This document shows, piece by piece, positions 1 to 5,914 of a stretch of DNA of 6,429 nt. Position 1 is the first letter of the stretch. Every line of letters starts with the position of its first letter. Made by a program: the position numbers and the translations under genes. The DNA is taken from the NCBI GenBank assembly GCA_910588005.1, contig CAJUQM010000085.1, positions 1-6,429 of the forward strand, given 5' to 3'. The notes under the pieces were generated by a model. The model ran no database searches and had not been told where the DNA came from. It worked only from the letters and a program-made list of their open reading frames with translations. This DNA is from an uncultured Oscillibacter sp. Its GTDB lineage: Bacteria; Bacillota; Clostridia; Oscillospirales; Oscillospiraceae.

Positions 1-1
1 C

Positions 2-805
2 CTGAACCTGGTGCTGGGGGCGGACAGCTTCTCTGTCCTGCCCCCGCCCCTCCAAACGCTCAAGCTGTATGCCCCCATGACCGCTGACCTCTATGAGCCG
101 GATGGATACGGAGGTATGGATGAGGACGGTATCCCGCTGAATGGACAGGATCTCCGCCAGTATGCCGACAGTATCATGGCGGCGCTGATCCGGGAGCGGA
201 TGCCGGATGAAGCGGAACGGGGCATTATGCACTGGTACGGTGAAGATGACGCTGTAGACCGCAAGGTGCGCTCCGCCTTGTTCACCGCTGAGGAACGGGA
301 TGGCCAGCTCTGGGGCGTGGCTGAGTGTCAGGTGCAGGGGACGCTGACTCCTGTGGAATTGAATACCCTGGCGGATTATTTGGGCGGGCAGATGTCGGAC
401 GGCTGGGGCGAGGGCTTTGAGCAGCGTGATATCGGCATCGGATATGGCTGTGAGCTGTACGTCCACCTGTGGCAGAGCGAGGGCTGGAGCATCATGCCGG
501 AACAGGACCGCTTTGATCCCCACTTCTCTGAGCGGCTCCCGGATATGTGCTTCTCTGTCCTGCCGGATGACGGCCCCTTGATCTGCATCACCAAAGACGT
601 TGGCTATCAGGTGTTGGAGAACAGCAGCGAAATGCCCGGTCTGAACCGGCACATGGCGGACTACCGCAATCAATGCCTTGGAATCAGCAAGGTCCAGGAG
701 CAGGCCATGCTGGGCGGCTGTCTGTATGGCTGGGACTCCCCCGCCGCTGACCCCACGCAATACAATGAGCAGGGCCAGGCCAAAGGAGGGATGACCCTTG
801 GCTAA
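2..805 (+). CDS. Acidic accessory protein of unknown function, 5' end outside the window
   Basis: The reading frame is open to the left edge, so the start is probably upstream. The first in-window start codon is GTG at 11 with no Shine-Dalgarno site, and ATG at 77 also lacks one. Counted from the GTG, the visible part is 264 residues, soluble and acidic, with no signal peptide or membrane segment. Visible blocks are APMTADLYE (21-29), a Gly/Trp/Glu-rich stretch around SDGWGEGFEQR (129-139), and a C-terminal block with YGWDSPAADP (239-248). I recall proteins with these blocks from clostridial conjugative elements beside ArdA-like genes but cannot give a function or a secure family name. The C-terminus is GGMTLG, a tail shared with other proteins here. 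Its last codons carry the Shine-Dalgarno site of the next gene, which overlaps by 8 bases, suggesting translational coupling. Confidence 0.75.
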   Translation: MNLVLGADSFSVLPPPLQTLKLYAPMTADLYEPDGYGGMDEDGIPLNGQDLRQYADSIMAALIRERMPDEAERGIMHWYGEDDAVDRKVRSALFTAEERDGQLWGVAECQVQGTLTPVELNTLADYLGGQMSDGWGEGFEQRDIGIGYGCELYVHLWQSEGWSIMPEQDRFDPHFSERLPDMCFSVLPDDGPLICITKDVGYQVLENSSEMPGLNRHMADYRNQCLGISKVQEQAMLGGCLYGWDSPAADPTQYNEQGQAKGGMTLG

Positions 806-2009
806 AATATTCGATATTTATCTGGCGAAACAGGATCAGCCGGAGAGCGATGCCTATGCGAAGCTGTCTCTCCCCGCAACGCCCTGTCAGATACAGGACG
901 CCTTTGACAAGCTCCGGCTGGCGGAGGGCGAGTCGCTGTATTGGGAGATCACAGAATACCATCACTTCGAGGAGCTGTCCTCTCTCCTGAATGACACCTG
1001 CGGCCTGAATGACCTGAACGCCTTGGCCCAGAAGCTGTCAGAGCTGGATGAGCGGCAATTCACCGCCTTTGCCGGACTGCTGAAAATGGAACAGCAGAAA
1101 GGGGAGGCAATTCCAATCTCCCGTTTGATTGATCTGGCCTACAGCACCGAGTGCTGCCATGTGGTGGACGAGGCTCTGAATGACGGACAGCTGGGCCGGT
1201 TTTATGTGGAGAACGAATTTGTTCCCGAGATCGACGGTCTGCCGGAAAAGGCCCTCGCCCTGCTGGACTACGAGCAGATCGGGCGGAATATGCGGCGGGA
1301 TGAGGGTGGCGTGTTTGTCGAGCGAAGCATAGACCACCCCGGAGGTTATGTGGTGCAGCACGATGATCTGGTGGAGGCGTATAAAACGCTGGATCTGACG
1401 CCCAAAGCACCGGACTACACCATCTTGCTGGAGGTATCCAAGGGCTTCTTCAACGATCCCGGCTATGATAGCGGCAAGACCGTTCAGCTGAAGCTGCCCG
1501 CCTTGTCGGAGACACTGGACGCCGCGTTGGAATCTGTGGAAGCCTGGGACTGGCGGGAGGTGGGTTGGAATTGCCTGGACTGCCGCATCCCCGCCCTGAC
1601 AGAGAGGATCTCCGACGCGGAGGAGGGGATCGACTTCCTCAACCAAATGGCCCAGCGGCTGACGGACATGGAGCCGAAAGCTCTGAGCGCGTACAAGGCT
1701 CTTCTGGAGGCCATGAATTGCAGGGACCTCCAAAGCGCCGGGGCGCTTATGGACTCGCTGGACCAATACATCTTCTCCCCCCAGTACAGCTCCCCCATCG
1801 AAGTAGCGAAGGGGGAGCTGTCTCTTATCCTCTGTGAGCCTGACGCGGCGACACTCGCCCCACACTTGAACCTGTACCAGTACGGACAGGCTCTGATCGA
1901 AAAATGCGGCGGCGTCCTGACTCCCTACGGCCTGATCGAACGGGCGGACGGACAGCCGGTACAGGCCATAGAAGCACAGCCCAGACAGGGCGGAATGGAG
2001 ATGAAGTGA
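798..2009 (+). CDS. ArdA-like antirestriction protein with two tandem modules
   Basis: Predicted 403-residue soluble acidic protein. The start is TTG at 798, served by AAAGGAGGG at 782-790 (7-base spacing); no ATG in this frame is as well placed. The sequence resembles the long ArdA-family proteins of clostridial conjugative elements. Two related modules are visible. The first (about 1-200) contains LNALAQKLSELD and closes with DYEQIGRNM...GGVF...GYVV (from about residue 157). The second (about 208-385) contains LNQMAQRLTDME and closes with NLYQYGQALIEKCGGVL and YGLIER (from about 358). Classical ArdA is about 165-170 residues and acts as a DNA mimic that inhibits type I restriction enzymes; that activity is known for the family and inferred here. 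The protein ends QGGMEMK. The following gene starts within or just after its stop codon. Confidence 0.75.
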   Translation: MAKIFDIYLAKQDQPESDAYAKLSLPATPCQIQDAFDKLRLAEGESLYWEITEYHHFEELSSLLNDTCGLNDLNALAQKLSELDERQFTAFAGLLKMEQQKGEAIPISRLIDLAYSTECCHVVDEALNDGQLGRFYVENEFVPEIDGLPEKALALLDYEQIGRNMRRDEGGVFVERSIDHPGGYVVQHDDLVEAYKTLDLTPKAPDYTILLEVSKGFFNDPGYDSGKTVQLKLPALSETLDAALESVEAWDWREVGWNCLDCRIPALTERISDAEEGIDFLNQMAQRLTDMEPKALSAYKALLEAMNCRDLQSAGALMDSLDQYIFSPQYSSPIEVAKGELSLILCEPDAATLAPHLNLYQYGQALIEKCGGVLTPYGLIERADGQPVQAIEAQPRQGGMEMK

Positions 2010-2011
2010 TT

Positions 2012-3034
2012 ATGGATGATTTCAAAGAATTCCTGGAGCTGCCCGGCACGCCCCAAGAACAGGAGTGGCTGAAGGAGCGGCTGGAGACGCTGAGCGTATG
2101 GGAGAGTTATGCTCTCGCCGCCGTCTCAATGGGGTATCCGCCCGAAAAGGCGGCTAACGCCATCAACAGCATTCTGAACCTGCCCGGCTGCACGCTCCAT
2201 CCGGCTGGGAGCTATGAGGATTTGGGCAAGTACAGCCTGAGAGGAGCGGCCAACCTGCCGGAGGATGTTCTGCCCTATGTGGATTTTGATCATATCGGGC
2301 AGGAGTTTGAGAACAAACACACCGGATTGTTTATCAACGGCTATTTCGTGGAATATCCGAAAACGACAGCAGAGCCGTCTTACTCCGGAAAAAATGTAAT
2401 TTTCCTGGAAGACAGCGATTGGAGCGTCAAGCTGAAGCTGGCCTCCCCCGCTGTCCCCGAGGGCGTATGGCTTCGTCTGCCGGGATATGACGGCAAAATG
2501 GCGGAGGAGTCCAACGAGGTCGTGCTGGCGCTGGATGAGCTGCGGGTCAAGTCCCTGGAGGACTGCACGCTGCTGGAGGCCCGGTGCATCCTCCCCGAGG
2601 CCGGGGATCTCATGAGTCAGTACAGCAGCATCAGCGATCTGGTTCGGGACGGGGATAACCTTGGGTATCTGCTGGGCGAGCAGGGTCAGGGTGAACCGCA
2701 CTGGCTGGAGAAGTTCGCCGCCGCCCTGGAATATGAGGACTGCCGCACGCTCAAATTTGCCCTGGACATCGCACAGAACCTGCACTGCTATGAGTGGGTA
2801 CCCCGTGACGGTATAAAGGAATTTGCCGCAGACCACCTCCGCTCCTGCGGTGTGCCGGAGGAGCTGATCCAATCCGGCGATATTGACCTGAAAGCCTACG
2901 CGGAAGACCTTCTGGAGACCTCCGGGTATATGGAGGCCAATGATGAGAGCGGATACCTGATCCGCAACGCGCAGGAGTTCGTCCGGGAGTACACTGCCCA
3001 GCAGCAGACGCAGGAAGATATGACCATGCAGTGA
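2012..3034 (+). CDS. Second ArdA-like protein, divergent
   Basis: Predicted 340-residue acidic protein directly after the first ArdA-like gene. I chose ATG at 2012, preceded by GGAG at 1997-2000; GTG at 2006 is in frame, better spaced from that site and overlaps the previous stop as GTGA, so it is a real alternative adding two residues. Starting further upstream would only read through the previous gene. An N-terminal unit closes with LPYVDFDHIGQEF...TGLFINGYFVEY (87-115), matching the module ending of the preceding protein. The second unit holds ALDIAQNLHCYEWV and closes with IDLKAYAEDLLETSGYM...SGYLIR (from about 291). Family resemblance points to an ArdA-type DNA mimic, but it is more diverged and the target is unknown. 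The tail is QEDMTMQ, a variant of the shared C-terminal motif. Confidence 0.65.
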   Translation: MDDFKEFLELPGTPQEQEWLKERLETLSVWESYALAAVSMGYPPEKAANAINSILNLPGCTLHPAGSYEDLGKYSLRGAANLPEDVLPYVDFDHIGQEFENKHTGLFINGYFVEYPKTTAEPSYSGKNVIFLEDSDWSVKLKLASPAVPEGVWLRLPGYDGKMAEESNEVVLALDELRVKSLEDCTLLEARCILPEAGDLMSQYSSISDLVRDGDNLGYLLGEQGQGEPHWLEKFAAALEYEDCRTLKFALDIAQNLHCYEWVPRDGIKEFAADHLRSCGVPEELIQSGDIDLKAYAEDLLETSGYMEANDESGYLIRNAQEFVREYTAQQQTQEDMTMQ

Positions 3035-3065
3035 ATATGCCGGCGGATCAAGGAGGTGGTGTCAA

Positions 3066-3098
3066 ATGGGCGCAGCCCATACCACGCGGTATAAGTAA
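3066..3098 (+). CDS. Possible 10-residue leader peptide
   Basis: ATG at 3066 follows a strong Shine-Dalgarno site, AAGGAGG at 3050-3056, with 9-base spacing, and reads MGAAHTTRYK before TAA at 3096-3098. The strength of the ribosome binding site is out of proportion to the short frame, which suggests a translated leader peptide, a decayed gene start or a regulatory site. A small inverted repeat, ATACC-ACGC-GGTAT (3079-3092), lies inside it. Ten codons are too few to show coding character, so this is a weak call. Confidence 0.25.
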   Translation: MGAAHTTRYK

Positions 3099-3115
3099 TT
3101 GAACAAATCAACACA

Positions 3116-3148
3116 GGGGCCGTTTTTCCGAAAGGGACAGACGGCCCC
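3116..3148 (+). repeat. 8-bp inverted repeat with nested GAAA-loop hairpin
   Basis: GGGGCCGT at 3116-3123 pairs perfectly with ACGGCCCC at 3141-3148. Between them, TTCC (3126-3129) and GGGA (3134-3137) can form a short stem closed by a GAAA tetraloop. The 3' arm is followed by TTCGTC rather than a run of T, so it is a poor rho-independent terminator as written. It could still end or attenuate transcription from the upstream ArdA-like genes, or be part of a leader RNA. Confidence 0.5.
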
Positions 3149-3223
3149 TTCGTCATCGCAAGCTCCATATCCCTCGCGTCCGGGCGATGCCCGAAAGCTC
3201 GCTCATCCCGCGGCTCCTCCTCT

Positions 3224-3258
3224 CCCCACGGGACCCGCTTCGCTGGGCTCACGTGGGG
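3224..3258 (+). repeat. 7-bp inverted repeat with inner hairpin
   Basis: CCCCACG at 3224-3230 pairs with CGTGGGG at 3252-3258. Inside, CCCGC at 3234-3238 can pair with GC-T-GGG at 3242-3247 around a TTC loop, with one bulged T. No T-run follows. It belongs to the same structured gap as the 3116-3148 repeat. Confidence 0.45.
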
Positions 3259-3308
3259 TTCCCGCTTGTGCCCTTTTTCGGGAAAGCGCCCCCGGAAAGG
3301 ACAAGAAT

Positions 3309-3656
3309 ATGCGGAAGAAACAGCTGTTGGCCTATCTGAAAGGCGCCTGTTCCGGGCGCCGGTACACGGTAAAAGGCGCCGATTTGGAAAAGGCGCTCCA
3401 CCTCAGCGGCACAGACCTGCGGAAGCTGGTAAACCGCCTGCGGCAGGACGGCGTCCCCATCTGCAGCAGCCGGGAGGGGTACTTCTACGCCAGGACCGCC
3501 GGAGAAATCTATGCCACCATCCTCCAGCTCCAGTCCATGGTGCGGGGCCTGGAGGCCGCCATCCACGGCCTGGAGTCCGCGCTGGAACAGTTCGGGGAAA
3601 CAACTCTCCCGGAGTCCCGGCAAAGCGGCCCCGGCAGCGGGGAGGGAGGTGGCTGA
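3309..3656 (+). CDS. Small winged-helix-like DNA-binding protein with C-terminal coiled coil
   Basis: Predicted 115-residue protein. ATG at 3309 follows GGAAAGGA at 3294-3301 with 7-base spacing and begins the basic MRKKQLLAYL segment. Residues about 20-61 have the form of a compact winged-helix domain: helix GADLEKAL (23-30), a second helix SGTDLRKLVNRLRQDG (33-48) as candidate recognition helix, then PICSSREGYFYA (50-61) as candidate wing. Residues about 66-95 form an amphipathic helix with regular hydrophobic spacing, plausibly for dimerisation. The end (about 103-115) is Gly/Ser-rich and unstructured. The methyltransferase start lies inside its last codons, so the two genes are probably translated together. 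The role is inferred: local transcriptional regulator or DNA-binding partner of the methyltransferase. The domain call rests on pattern only. Confidence 0.65.
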   Translation: MRKKQLLAYLKGACSGRRYTVKGADLEKALHLSGTDLRKLVNRLRQDGVPICSSREGYFYARTAGEIYATILQLQSMVRGLEAAIHGLESALEQFGETTLPESRQSGPGSGEGGG

Positions 3657-4629
3657 CATCGCACGGCCTGTCATTCCATGGGTGGGCGGCAAGGAGAAGC
3701 TGGCGCCCTATATCACCCAGGTCTTTCCCCCCGGCATCAAGCAATATCTGGAACCCTTCGGCGGCAGCGGCGCCGTGCTGCTGAGTATGCCCTCCTGCCC
3801 CGGCAGGCTTGACATCTACAACGACCTGAACACGGAACTCAGCAACCTCTTCCTCTGCGTAAAAGAGCGGAGCAATGCCCTGCTCCGGGAACTTGGTTTT
3901 CTCCCCATCCACTCCAGGGAGGTCTTTGAGTTCTACAGGGATTTTACCGCCCATAAGGAGGTCACCCTGCGGAACATCCGGGAGGAGCTGCGGGTGCTGG
4001 ACGATCCGGCGTGCTTCTCCCCGGAGCAGGCGGCGGAGCTGCGGCCCATCTTCCAGGAGCGGCTGGAACTCTATGACGTCCAGCGGGCGGCGGCCTATGT
4101 CATGCGGGTCCGGGGCAGCTTCAACGCCACCACCAACTCCTTCGCGGTCAAGGGCCTGAATCTGCCGCGGTTCTTATATTTGTTCAAGCCCGCCTCGGAA
4201 CGGCTCCAGGATGTGGCCATCGAGAACAAGGACGCCATCCAGATCATCCGGGAGCGGGACGGCGTCAATAAGCTCACCTACTGCGACCCGCCCTATTTCG
4301 GCGCGGAGCGGAGCTACGATATGCAGATCGCGGCCCAGTACCATGCCCGGCTCCATCGGGTCCTGTGTAAATGCCTGGGGCCTGTGGCGGTATCCTACAA
4401 CGACCACCGCTTTATCCGGCTTCTGTACGACGACTTCTACATCCTGGCCTTCACGCGGGACAACCCCATGGCGAAGCGGAGCGGCGCGCTGTACGGCGAG
4501 CTGCTCATGACCAACTATGACCCCACTCCGTTCCTGGCGGCACAGCTGACGCTGTTTGCCGGACAGGAGACGGACAAACTCCGGCTGGAGCTTGTGCATA
4601 CCCCGAGGAAAGCCCTTATCACACTTTAA
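3649..4629 (+). CDS. Orphan DNA adenine methyltransferase, D12 class
   Basis: Predicted 326-residue protein that transfers a methyl group from S-adenosylmethionine to N6 of adenine in DNA. It has the family motifs in order: WVGGK near the N-terminus (11-15), the cofactor-binding PFGGSG (36-41), acidic IYNDLN shortly after, and the catalytic DPPY (213-216). A C-terminal conserved block includes AVSYNDHRF and GELLMTNYD. Length fits the family, and many D12 enzymes recognise GATC, but specificity cannot be read here. GTG at 3649 gives MADIARPVIPW and overlaps the previous stop by 8 bases; GGAGGGAGG at 3641-3649 is close to it. In-frame ATG at 3511 would lie deep in the upstream gene and adds no family sequence. 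No restriction enzyme gene is present, so it acts as an orphan here, likely protecting the element or marking its DNA. Confidence 0.9.
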   Translation: MADIARPVIPWVGGKEKLAPYITQVFPPGIKQYLEPFGGSGAVLLSMPSCPGRLDIYNDLNTELSNLFLCVKERSNALLRELGFLPIHSREVFEFYRDFTAHKEVTLRNIREELRVLDDPACFSPEQAAELRPIFQERLELYDVQRAAAYVMRVRGSFNATTNSFAVKGLNLPRFLYLFKPASERLQDVAIENKDAIQIIRERDGVNKLTYCDPPYFGAERSYDMQIAAQYHARLHRVLCKCLGPVAVSYNDHRFIRLLYDDFYILAFTRDNPMAKRSGALYGELLMTNYDPTPFLAAQLTLFAGQETDKLRLELVHTPRKALITL

Positions 4630-4639
4630 TATCAATATT
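4628..4639. promoter_or_regulatory. Short AT palindrome before the Cys-cluster gene
   Basis: AATAT (4628-4632), spacer CA, ATATT (4635-4639) forms a 12-base AT-only inverted repeat in GC-rich surroundings, abutting the GGAGG ribosome binding site (4640-4644). TAATAT (4627-4632) resembles a -10 box, but I see no convincing -35 at proper spacing. It may be an operator, possibly for the AbrB-like product just downstream, or chance. Confidence 0.25.
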
Positions 4640-4650
4640 GGAGGTTCCCT

Positions 4651-5160
4651 ATGAATTCTCAGAAAATGATGATGTTCAAGAAAAACAACACGGTGGAATC
4701 CGCCGGCAATCTGGCCCACCTTCTCTCCGCCGGCGGCATGGAACCCGGCGCCGCCATCGCCATCCACACCTCGGAGAACGCCGCGGTGGTTCTGAAAGAG
4801 GCGATGACCGCCATGGAGCTGGTGGGCGCCATCCAGTCCCTGCGGGTGCTGACCACGGATCTGCTGGTCCATCTGGCAAAGGTGTGCGGCCCCTGCGACA
4901 ACTGCGGCGCGGCCTGTCCCTGTATGGGGGATGAAGAGGCCCTCCGTCCATCGGACGCGCTGCTGGCGGAGGCGGGTATCCCCAAGGGCGCCAAGCTGGA
5001 CGTCTTCGCGGAGGAGGGCGTCATCCACATAACAGCCGCGGATGGGCCGGACCTGCGGGACGTGCCGGCGGACCTTCTGGAGCTGTTCCGGCAGACGGGG
5101 ATCTGTCTGGATGAGCTGGACGGCCTGCTGCGGGAGAACGAGGTCGTCTATGGCGGCTGA
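4651..5160 (+). CDS. AbrB/SpoVT-like protein with central five-cysteine cluster
   Basis: Predicted 169-residue protein. ATG at 4651 has GGAGG at 4640-4644 (6-base spacing). The central segment has five cysteines, C79-x2-C82-x2-C85-x3-C89-x-C91, suited to binding zinc or an iron-sulfur cluster. On either side is a similar unit with the form of an AbrB-type swapped-hairpin half: LLSAGGMEPGAAIAIH (24-39) and LLAEAGIPKGAKLDVF (about 104-119), each followed by a beta-rich stretch. I recall related proteins annotated as AbrB/MazE/SpoVT-like in clostridial mobile elements. It is therefore a likely DNA-binding regulator, perhaps metal- or redox-responsive; that is inference. There is no signal peptide or membrane segment. 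It ends VVYGG, without the shared GGM tail, and its last 11 bases overlap the next gene, indicating coupled translation. Confidence 0.65.
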   Translation: MNSQKMMMFKKNNTVESAGNLAHLLSAGGMEPGAAIAIHTSENAAVVLKEAMTAMELVGAIQSLRVLTTDLLVHLAKVCGPCDNCGAACPCMGDEEALRPSDALLAEAGIPKGAKLDVFAEEGVIHITAADGPDLRDVPADLLELFRQTGICLDELDGLLRENEVVYGG

Positions 5161-5479
5161 TTTCCCCTATGTCTATCCCCACTCCCGCAATGAGGCCGGC
5201 CGGCTTGGACAAACGCAGATGCATGAGGACAGCTTCCGAGTGAACGTGGAGTGCGCCAGAGCTATTGAACAGGCCATCCAGGATCACTTCAACGAGACGG
5301 ACGAGACGCTGTCTGAGGACTGCGCCCAGTCTGTGCTGGAGCGGTTCGGCTTCAAGCGGGTAAATTTTGTCCTCGCCAACTCCCTGAAAGAATTTCATAA
5401 ATCGGGCTGCAAGCACCTGGTCAGCGATGAGGCCTACCGGTGGGGCCGGAGGGTTTTCGTTCCCCCCGACGGCAAGTAA
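5150..5479 (+). CDS. DUF3849-type protein, N-terminal part ending at a premature TAA
   Basis: ATG at 5150 overlaps the preceding gene by 11 bases, with GAGG at 5140-5143 as ribosome binding site. The 109-residue product starts MAADFPYVYPHS and carries the DUF3849 pattern: a short tyrosine/aromatic N-terminus, VNVECARAIEQAIQDHF (31-47), then SVLERFGFKRVNFVLANSL (61-79), and RVFVPPD near the end. No function is known for DUF3849; the family is common in mobile elements of gut Firmicutes. The frame stops at TAA 5477-5479 but continues open without any shift to 5902, and the following residues look like the natural continuation. This product is therefore probably a truncated form of a roughly 250-residue protein. 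It may be translated but is likely impaired. Confidence 0.6.
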   Translation: MAADFPYVYPHSRNEAGRLGQTQMHEDSFRVNVECARAIEQAIQDHFNETDETLSEDCAQSVLERFGFKRVNFVLANSLKEFHKSGCKHLVSDEAYRWGRRVFVPPDGK

Positions 5480-5902
5480 AACCATTACTACGGAGTAGAC
5501 GCCGCCGCGGCGCTGCTGGAGGCGTTTGTTGGACAGGCCAGAACAGCATACCAGGCGCTGGGCCTGTTCGGGCCGGAGCATTGTACCGGCAATCTGCATA
5601 AGCAGGACCTTAACGGCAAGGTATTGGTTATGAATCCTGACGCGCTCCGGGAGAGCTGCTGGGAGGTACGCAGCCAGCTCTGGCTGGGGGAAGGCGGTTT
5701 TGGCTGCTCTCCCCGCGCCAGAGGGCAGGCGGTCTACGCCGTTTGTCTGGGCGATGGCGAGAAGACCCGCTGGAACCGCTCCGACTTCTCCGGCGTTCTG
5801 GATGAGCAGTACCTGCCGGACTGGGCGCTGGAAAAGCTGGAGGAGCTTCGCGCTCCCCGGCAGGAGCAGAGCGCCGGCCCCGCCATGGGCGGCATGAGCT
5901 GA
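5480..5902 (+). pseudogene. C-terminal continuation of the DUF3849-type gene, cut off by an in-frame stop
   Basis: This 140-codon stretch stays in the same frame as the gene starting at 5150, separated only by TAA at 5477-5479. It reads NHYYGVDAAAALLEAFVG from the first codon, so coding character begins at once after the stop, well ahead of any start codon with a ribosome binding site. Later blocks include LGLFGPEHC, SCWEVRSQLWLGEGGFGC, CLGDGEKTRWNRSDFSGVL and YLPDWALEKL, which look like one compact domain rich in Trp and Gly. The product ends PAMGGMS, with the tail shared by neighbours. Internal starts (TTG 5624, ATG 5630) have only a weak AAGG upstream and would drop about 50 conserved-looking residues. 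Most likely a nonsense-interrupted gene; stop readthrough, a sequencing error or independent expression of a short form are alternatives. Confidence 0.6.
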
Positions 5903-5914
5903 GGGGGGATCTCT

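Larger units (their letters stand above)
3035..3308 (+). other. Structured intergenic region between the ArdA-like genes and the winged-helix/methyltransferase pair
   Basis: This is the only long gap in the window. Apart from the possible 10-codon peptide it has no supported gene; the frame that runs into the next gene from TTG at 3099 has no ribosome binding site and is Pro/Ser-rich. It is dense in inverted repeats: ATACC/GGTAT (3079-3083/3088-3092), GGGGCCGT/ACGGCCCC (3116-3123/3141-3148), CGGGC/GCCCG (3181-3185/3189-3193), CCCCACG/CGTGGGG (3224-3230/3252-3258) with an inner CCC/GGG hairpin, and CGCTT/AAGCG (3263-3267/3284-3288) with an inner CCC/GGG. It may be a structured leader RNA, a small RNA gene or a DNA-level element such as an origin. 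The sequence alone does not decide. Confidence 0.5.

Noticed and set aside
1904..2011. Extended N-terminus for the second ArdA-like gene
   Set aside because: The extra residues are Arg/Gly-rich, overlap the previous gene in another frame and lack a start with a ribosome binding site; starts at 2012 or 2006 fit better.
1038..2872. Long minus-strand frames opposite the two ArdA-like genes (1038-1865 and 2126-2872)
   Set aside because: They mirror strongly supported genes and show no family resemblance, so they are shadows of the + strand coding.
3116..3148. Rho-independent terminator for the ArdA-like genes
   Set aside because: The stem is good, but the loop is long and no T-run follows on either strand, so it is listed only as an inverted repeat.
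3099..3308. Extended N-terminus (from TTG at 3099) for the winged-helix gene
   Set aside because: No ribosome binding site lies at the TTG, the added part is low-complexity Pro/Ser/Ala, and ATG at 3309 has a proper site; the DNA is better explained by its inverted repeats.
3511..3648. Extended N-terminus for the methyltransferase
   Set aside because: It would sit within the winged-helix gene in another frame and is Ser/Pro/Trp-rich, unlike the start of any D12 methyltransferase.
5624..5902. Independent small gene starting at TTG 5624 or ATG 5630
   Set aside because: The coding-like sequence begins at 5480 in the same frame as the upstream gene, and only a weak AAGG precedes these starts; an interrupted longer gene is simpler.
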